Assembly (NCBI GenBank): GCA_024345305.1
Contig: BRON01000007.1
Span: 992,001-1,056,000 of the forward strand
DNA from: Mrakia gelida
Lineage: Eukaryota; Basidiomycota; Tremellomycetes; Cystofilobasidiales; Mrakiaceae
Reading direction: 5' to 3'
Length of the DNA: 64,000 nt
How positions within the stretch are numbered: the stretch's first letter is position 1; every line of letters begins with the position of its first letter. This document shows, one piece after another, positions 57,770 through 64,000 of this stretch. The notes under the pieces were generated by a model. The model had not been told where the DNA came from, searched no databases, and saw only the letters and a program-made list of their open reading frames with translations. Both the position numbers and the translations under genes were made by a program.

Positions 57770-59520
57770 ACGGTCGCGTCGAGGAGGCTGGCCGACTTGC
57801 TGGATAGAGTCGAACGCAGTAGACCATCCTCTGTCCCTACGAGGTTTCGTCTCTTGAGAGCCAGTTCATTCGAGAGCTTGGAACTGTCTCTCAGATGATG
57901 GATGTGTCCCTACAGACGTTTCGCTTCGACGCAGATGATTTGACGCGTCGAGTTCCCGTTGACCTCGGCGAGCTCAAGCTGAAACTTCGAGACGCTACTG
58001 CGCTTTCCCTACGAGACCTCAGATCTCGAGCGATGCATCATTCGATGCAGATGATAGCCTTTTTTTTGCGCGTTGATGCGACTCAACGCAGATGATCGGA
58101 CGCGTCGCAGTTCCCCAGCGAGCAAAGGCTCAAGACTCAGGACGCGATTCCATGTGCTATACGAGGTCTCGCGGTTTGACTGATGCATCAATTGAGAGAT
58201 TTATACTTCAACGCAGATGGTGGCTGTTCAGATGTAGACACTTCCGCTCGACGCAGATGATCAGCCCTCGAGAAGTTCACCAGCGGCGCTGAGGCTTGAG
58301 ACTCGAGCGGCGAGTCCATCTGCTACAAGAGGTTTCAGATCTCCCTGGATGCATCGTTCGAAAGTCCTGTACTTCGACGCAGATGATAGCTATCCAGTGG
58401 CAGCTGACTCGCATCTTCGCAGATGATCTGACGCGTCGCGTTCTCCCAGCGGCCCTCAGGCTTAAACTTCGAGCGATCTGATCATCTGCTACAAGATCTT
58501 TCAGATCTCGCTGGATGCATCGTTCGAAAGTCCTGTACTTCGACGCAGATGATAGCTATCCAGTGGCAGCTGACTTGCATCTTCGCAAATGATTTGCCTC
58601 GTCGCGTTTTCCCAGCGAGTCTCAGGCTTAAACTTCGAGCGGCGATTCCATCTGCTACAAAAGGTCAGAGATCTCGAGCGATCCATCATTCGAGAGGTCT
58701 ATACATGGTGGCAGATGATGGCTAGCCAGATATGGATGAATCGGCTCACTGCAGATGTTCGGACGCGTCGCGTTTTCCCAGCGGCCCTCCGGCTTAAAAC
58801 TCAGGACGCGATTCCATCTGCTACACGAGATCTTTGGTCGCGTCTGATGCATAATTCGAGAGTTCTGTACCGTGTGGCAGATGATATATATACAGGCGCA
58901 GCTGTTCTGGCTCAACGCAGATGTTTGGGCAGCGGGAACTTTCCCAGCGACGCGCGTGGCTTGAACTTCGAGCCGGCATTCCATCTGCTACATGGGGTCT
59001 GTCTCCTCGACCGATGCATTACTCAAGAGATATATCCTTCGTGGCAGATGATAGAAACCTGAAAACAGCTGATCTGGCTCAACGCAGATGATTCGAGGAC
59101 GGCAAGTTCCCCAGCGAGAGCTGAGGCTTGAGACTCGACGCACGATTGACACACGATAGCTCTTGCCTCAAGAAGTCCCATCTCTCACTCGATGCATCAA
59201 TCGAGAGATCTACCCTTTTTGGCAGATGACGGCTATCCAGTCACAGGTGGATCGACTCTACGCAGATGATTAAACGCGTCGCGTTTCGGCCCTCTGCCGC
59301 TGAGGGAAGACTTGGGACGACGAACTCTACTGTCCTGAGTTGTCTGTGGTCTCGACTGATCCTTCTTTCGAAAGCTATATACTTCCTGGCAGATGACAGC
59401 TATCTCACAACAGATGCTTGGACTCGACGCAGATGATTTGAACCGTCTCGTTCGAGGCGCGTCGCTGAGCTTTGACTTGATCGGAACGTTTGGAAGACTG
59501 CTCCTCTTGCCGCTGAGGCT
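57770..59520 (+). repeat. Tandem array of about 11 degenerate ~165-bp units
   Basis: A recurring core, ACGCGTCGCGTT-TTCCCAGCG then CAGGCTTAAACTTCGAG, appears near 57943, 58099, 58268, 58430, 58594, 58762, 58926, 59094, 59269 and 59436, with a weaker first copy near 57772. Spacing is 157-175 bp. Each unit also carries CATCTGCTACAAGAG-like sequence, a TCGATGCATCATTCGA-like palindromic stretch, and one or two GCAGATGAT words. No open frame runs through it, and identity between units is perhaps 65-85%. Confidence 0.85.
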
Positions 59521-59699
59521 CTCTCTCCAGTCTGGTTCTTCTCCCTGTCAACTCGCCAACGTAGAATGAGATGGATCGAAAGGGAACGGAAGCGTAGACT
59601 AGAAACGAAGGAGGGGTCGAGAAGTCGAACGTCGAAGAACTCCAGTCGCGTCGAGGAACGATCTGAGTCCGAGGAAGGAAAGCGAAGAGGGATCGAGTC

Positions 59700-62600
59700 A
59701 GCGAAGGGAAGCGAGGTAGTAAAAACTGAGGATTGAGCTTACCTGATCGAGAAGGGAAAGATAAGCGTGTTGGAAGTCGACGCGACGGCAGAAGGACGGG
59801 AACTCTGGGAACGACACGATGAAGAAGAGAAGTAAGTCAGCTTTGCGCGATCGAATCGACTCGCATATACGATGGGGTGTATGAGGGTTCAAAAGAAGAA
59901 GCTCACTCACCGAGGAAGGAAAGAAAATCGCAAGTCATCCCTCCCTCGTTCGCCGTCGGCGACGGGTGTGCTTCCTCGCTCGAGTTTCGAGCAGGAGGAC
60001 CAGTAGAGATCGAAAGTACGGGACTGGAGTGCAGAAATCGAGAGAGGGAGGGTTCCGTCAGCTAGGACGATTGCGAGGTGCCCGAGAATCGGAAGAGAAG
60101 GGAGGACGATCGAGCTCACTCGGAAGGGAAGGCACGGCTGGGCGAGGCTGAGCGAGAACGAAGGCGAGAGGCGAGAAAGCTATGCTAGCGTGCGATTATC
60201 GGGTACGAGGTTGGACGAAGAGGTAGAGTAGGATGAGGGCATACTCACAGAGAACAGTGGTCTCCAACTTAAGGATCGAGGGAAGCAGCGAAGACCGAGT
60301 TTGGAGGTCGGAGCTGTCCTTCGCGCGGAGGGAAGGGGTATCGATGCCGCTGGAAGCACGAACGAGAGCGAGAGGACGAGTCAGCGACTTTGTAGAGTAG
60401 GAATGGTATGCCAGTGACTCACCAAGCACGAGATGTTCCATGGTTTCGATCCCACAGACATCCGAACGAGAGAGAGATGGGACGGAAGCTGTTTGAGGTG
60501 TGGACGACGCGATTTCGAGAAGGCCTCGGTCAGTTTGGGATCTTCTAGCAAACCACGAGGGATGAGTAGAGAGGTTTGGGAACCTACTTGATGGTCCAGA
60601 GGCGTGGTCCCGCAGAATCGACTTGTGGGAGGGAGCGTGGAGGAGTACAGGGTGAGGGTGACCGAACGAGCTGAGAGCGGGTCGAAAATCGAACCAAAGT
60701 AGAGTTAAACGAGACGATCTAGGGTACTGAGAGATATGATCGAGAAGAAGACGTACCAGAGTATGCTGACAGCCAGTCAGGCACCCTAGAAAGGACCGAG
60801 AAAGCGAAGATCGAGCGAGTGAAGGTCAGCGTGCGGGTCAAGGGGAGGGAAAACGAGATGAAGCTGATGTACCACTTACCAGAGAGATTCTTGGAGTCCC
60901 GAGTAAACCAAATTGAGGGGACAGTATACGAGAGCTCGATACGACGTCGAGGTTTCGTAGAAAAAGCTTTGCTGGAAGTGGTTCGAGGTAAAGAGGTGGA
61001 GCGCCTGCGACGCGTGAGGCTCGAGGGCTGGGAAACGAGAAGATCGAACGAAACAGAGGACAGTTCGACGGATGTAGGGGACCGAGATAGACGATTCGAT
61101 GGAGGATCTAGCTGACTCACTATTCCAAAGGCGAAAACCCCAACTTGATCAGAAGGGCAGAGGTAGAGAGCGAGGGTAGCGGGCCAGGCGGGGAGGAAGG
61201 GAGGAATCCGATTCGACGCTCCTGTACCCACCACAAAGCAAATCCAGGGGTAGAGTCAGCTTGAGGCATGGGAGGAGTCTATTCTGCGACTGACCAGTCG
61301 GCGGCGTTCGCTACTTTCGGAGAAACCGGAGAGTCGAGAGCTGAGTCCGCGGTGTAGTCGTTCGTTCGAGCGAAGAAGGTGGGTTCAATTCGAGGCGTCT
61401 AGGGGACCTGGTTGGTGGATGATGGAGAGAATGGTCCTGGTCAGCTCGAGAGAAGGCGAGGTCTCGTAGGTTTGGATCGGAAAGGGTCGAACGAGGGAAG
61501 GGGAGGAACTCACGGGCGAGCCAGAGGGAGAGCTGAGCATCGATCCGAACGCCGTCGAGTCCTTCGATTCGAGGGGTCGACGAGTGCTTGGGTGGTAGGT
61601 GTAGGTCCTAGCTGAGCTCCCATGCTGACCGAACCGGTGTTTTCGTACGATGGAGTAGCGAACGAAGGGTTGGGAAGGAAGGTCGTGAGCTCGCGCAGGT
61701 CCTGGATCGAACGAGAGCCGAGAAGGTAGGTTAGCACCTTTCTTCTACGGGTTCACGTAGGATCTGAGCAAAAGGGAGTGCGAGAGGGACTGACCAAGAT
61801 GCGAGGTTCGATGGTTGATCTAGAAACGGACGAAAACGAGAAGATCAAGGTCAACGGCCGCTGGTCCTCGTGGGGTTCCCTCCTGAATCGTCTCTTGCTC
61901 GTAGGAAGAACGATTCCACGATACCACGAAGGGTGGTTGAGCAGATGGAGGACACACCTGACTGGTTCTGAAGCTTGGTACCCTCCTTTCGCATGGGAAG
62001 GCAATGAGCGAAGCGATCGTGGAGAGGAGATGGATCCCTAAGCCGTCGAGGGGAGAAGCAAGGAGGTTGGGTCGGTCAGTATGAGGATTCTAGGGGGTGT
62101 GAGCATCTTGGAGGCGAGGTTGGTGAGAGGGGAGACGGACGCACCTGAGCGGTATCGTAGATTCCTACGAGAACCATGGAGGACTCGTGGTCGAGTGCTT
62201 CCCTCCGCTGCCCAGCTGAAACCCGAGACCTCGAAAAGTCCCATTTTTAGATTGAAACGACGGGACCTAGATGCATGGGGAGAGAGGGGAGAGAGTGCTG
62301 AGATGGAGGGGTAGTCGAGGTTTCGTAGAATTGGGGTCCAGAGGAGTCGAAGAGACGAAGGAAGGAAGGGGAGGGGGAGCTCGACGGCGTTGAGCTCGCT
62401 GCCTTGGAGGAGGGGGAAGAAGCGACAAGCAGAGCTCGGTCAGTATATACTTTCTTGGAGACCGAGTTCTTGGGGGAGTGAGACGAGATATATAGCTTAC
62501 CTAGAAAAAGGTGTGGGACCCAAGATTCCTACGAAACCATAGATCTGACGAGGGTCGAGGGTCCAAAGGGAGCTCCCATGCTTGATCCGGTTCCTCCTCC

Positions 62601-62937
62601 TTCTGGGAAGGAAGTGGTGAGATCGAGAAAGATGGATGGGCGAGGAGAAGGGAGAGATGTGGGAGTCGATGATGGAGGTCAGGAGGAGAGGGAGAGGACG
62701 GACCTTCGAAATCGAGGGGGTTCTGTCCGCAGAGGAACCGCTGCGGGAAGGTATATAAATTCGAGGTGGTCATAGACTTCTTGTACACCTAGGGAAGGGC
62801 TCGAGATGATGCATGAGAGGTCGATGGAAGATTTACTTACGTGGTGGTAGAGAGGCTGGGAAGAGCGACGCGTCGACGCCGTCGTCGCGCTTCTCCTCCT
62901 CGATCCTTGCTGATCTTCCCCCCACCCCAACCCACAT
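59700..62937 (-). CDS. Unrecognised many-exon gene
   Basis: The first three exons join in phase: 62841-62937 (start MWVGVGGRSARIEEEKRDD), 62704-62788 (VQEVYDHLEFIYLPAAVPL) and 62501-62602 (SSLWTLDPRQIYGFVGILGP). Further exon-like pieces follow: ELNAVELPLPFLPSSLRLLW (up to 62398), REALDHESSMVLVGIYDTAQ, GSISSPRSLRSLPSHAKGGY, EDQRPLTLIFSFSSVSRSTI, RIPPFLPAWPATLALYLCPS, LFLRNLDVVSSSRILSPQFG, VTLTLYSSTLPPTSRFCGTT and, near 59760, EFPSFCRRVDFQHAYLSL. Each has good GT-AG borders, but several junctions are out of phase by one base. I recognise no domain. It may be a real gene with single-base errors, or two neighbouring genes. Confidence 0.45.
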
Positions 62938-63311
62938 CGCCTCAGCGCCCTCTCTCCTCATCCGTCAGCCCTCCCTCTCAGTGAACTCACCACTCCCTCA
63001 AAAACGGCGCAGGTTGACCTCCCCCCCCTCCCCCTTCGCTCTCGCGCTCACTTTCCCAAACGCAAGTCCAGAAAACGTGAAAAATCCATCCATCCCCCCA
63101 AGAACCCCAAAGGATACGCGAGTGTGTATCTTGCTTTACTTCTTGCCCGAGGACCTGGAGAGACGCGACGAGGGGAAGGAGGAAACGAGGTCAGCTTTCG
63201 TTCGGTTCATTCCTTCCCTTCGCGCGTCCGTCCGTCCGTCCTTTCGCTTCCCTCCCTTGCCCTCCGCTCCCCTCAGATACGAAACGAATATGTGCGCGGT
63301 CGGGCGATTAC
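62938..63311. other. Intergenic
   Basis: About 370 bp between the start of the unresolved gene and the TMA7 stop. No gene; a C-rich run near 63020. Confidence 0.5.
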
Positions 63312-63901
63312 TCACTTCTTGATACCTCCTCCAGGGGGTCCTCCCTTAGCGGCTGAGAAAGTCGCGAAAGGGGAAAGGGAAAGGGAAAGGGAAGGAGGTC
63401 AGCTCGAGCGAAGGAAAGGGCTGAAGGGCTGAGCTCGCAAAGAACGGATGGGATGAAGTGGAGGGAAAGTGTTGGGAGGGGACTCACCCTTCTCCTTAGC
63501 AGCCTTCATCTCGAGAGCATCAGCCTTACGTCGCTCGAGGGCGGCTTTGTCATCCTGTGGGAGGGAAGATGGGATGGGAGAGCGAAGGAGGGGAAGGAGG
63601 TGAGGTGAGCTTTGCGAATGAACCTGGTTCTTTGGGACGAGAGACTGAGACAGAGGAGAAGACAAGACTCACGTCATCAAGCTCGGCGGCGGGTCCCTTC
63701 TTGGGTGCCCTACATATTGTGAAGCAGAGAAGCGGTCAGCTCAAGCTCACGAGGAAGGAGAGGCAGAAGACGAGGTCGACGACGAACTTCAATGGCTTCA
63801 GCTTTCCTCCTGCGTCGAGTCGAACCAACAAAGCGAGACAGTCAGCTCAAAGCAAAGCACGGGCAACGAGAGAGATGGGTCGCACCTTGACGTCCAGACA
63901 T
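63312..63901 (-). CDS. TMA7: Translation machinery-associated protein 7
   Basis: Five short exons (63886-63901, 63788-63809, 63673-63709, 63488-63554, 63312-63352) join to 60 residues. The start MSGRQGGKLKPLKAPKKG and the end AAKGGPPGGGIKK are diagnostic for the TMA7/CCDC72 family, a tiny, highly charged, ribosome-associated protein (64 residues in yeast and human). The middle is a Lys/Glu/Ala helix. Exons of 16 and 22 nt make it easy to miss by simple ORF finding. The protein lacks the extra SGKK seen at the end of other members. Confidence 0.93.
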
Positions 63902-64000
63902 AGTTTGATATAAGGCGAGGGTGTTGGGGTAGAAGGTCGTAGGCGCGAAGGGAAGGTTTCGTTGGTCGTCTTTTCGAATCTCTTGCGCTTTTGCTGACGT

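Noticed and set aside
57770..59520. CRISPR array
   Set aside because: Units are long, diverged along their whole length and lack constant short repeats with unique spacers; the host is eukaryotic.

Overview
The window is fungal nuclear DNA, most probably from a basidiomycete yeast of the Pucciniomycotina (Rhodotorula/Rhodosporidium/Sporobolomyces type). The evidence is GC-rich DNA, tightly packed genes on both strands, and very many short introns that mostly start GTGAGT, GTACGT or GTTCGT, carry a CTGAC-type branch point and end in CAG. The proteins are clearly fungal (HAT2, ATP21, UGA1, YDJ1, RAX1, ADE8, ALG14, SST2/FlbA, TMA7). All splice positions were read by eye; where I give residue counts the exon phases add up.

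Layout. 1-225: 3' end of an unknown gene. 1.4-4.5 kb: two F-box-like genes in opposite orientation, both with an apparent one-base frame break. 4.76-9.63 kb: a complete, apparently very young Ty1/copia retrotransposon with identical 310-bp LTRs, a GAATC target duplication and one intact 1394-codon polyprotein. 9.8-18.7 kb: housekeeping genes (HAT2/RBBP4, ATP synthase subunit e, GET5-like ubiquitin-domain protein, GABA transaminase). 19-20.7 kb: a third F-box-like gene. 21.3-29.1 kb: two paralogous seven-helix membrane proteins in inverted orientation, enclosing a small unknown gene and a SET/MYND methyltransferase. 29.8-30.3 kb: a cyclic phosphodiesterase lacking its N-terminal half. 31-36.7 kb: YDJ1 and RAX1. 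37.5-45.4 kb: a giant HEAT-repeat PP4 regulatory subunit. 46.6-50.7 kb: ADE8, ALG14, a MYND-finger protein. 51.4-54.9 kb: an SST2/FlbA RGS protein. 55-55.4 kb: a cluster of tRNA-derived sequences. 57.8-59.5 kb: about eleven degenerate copies of a ~165-bp tandem repeat. 59.7-62.9 kb: an unresolved many-exon gene. 63.3-63.9 kb: TMA7.

There is no operon logic; genes are individually promoted, with three compact divergent promoters (13951-14117, 24338-24455, 48950-49233). A loose functional theme is G-protein signalling: two RGS-domain genes (RAX1, SST2/FlbA) and two seven-helix receptor-like proteins lie within 34 kb. The most unusual items are the half-tRNA-Lys primer site and intron-like duplication in the retrotransposon, the receptor-like paralog pair, the tandem repeat array, the strong excess of the palindrome GACGCGTC in non-coding DNA, and several micro-exons. 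Several otherwise good genes carry isolated single-base frame breaks, mostly at or near short homopolymers, which may reflect assembly errors rather than true pseudogenes.
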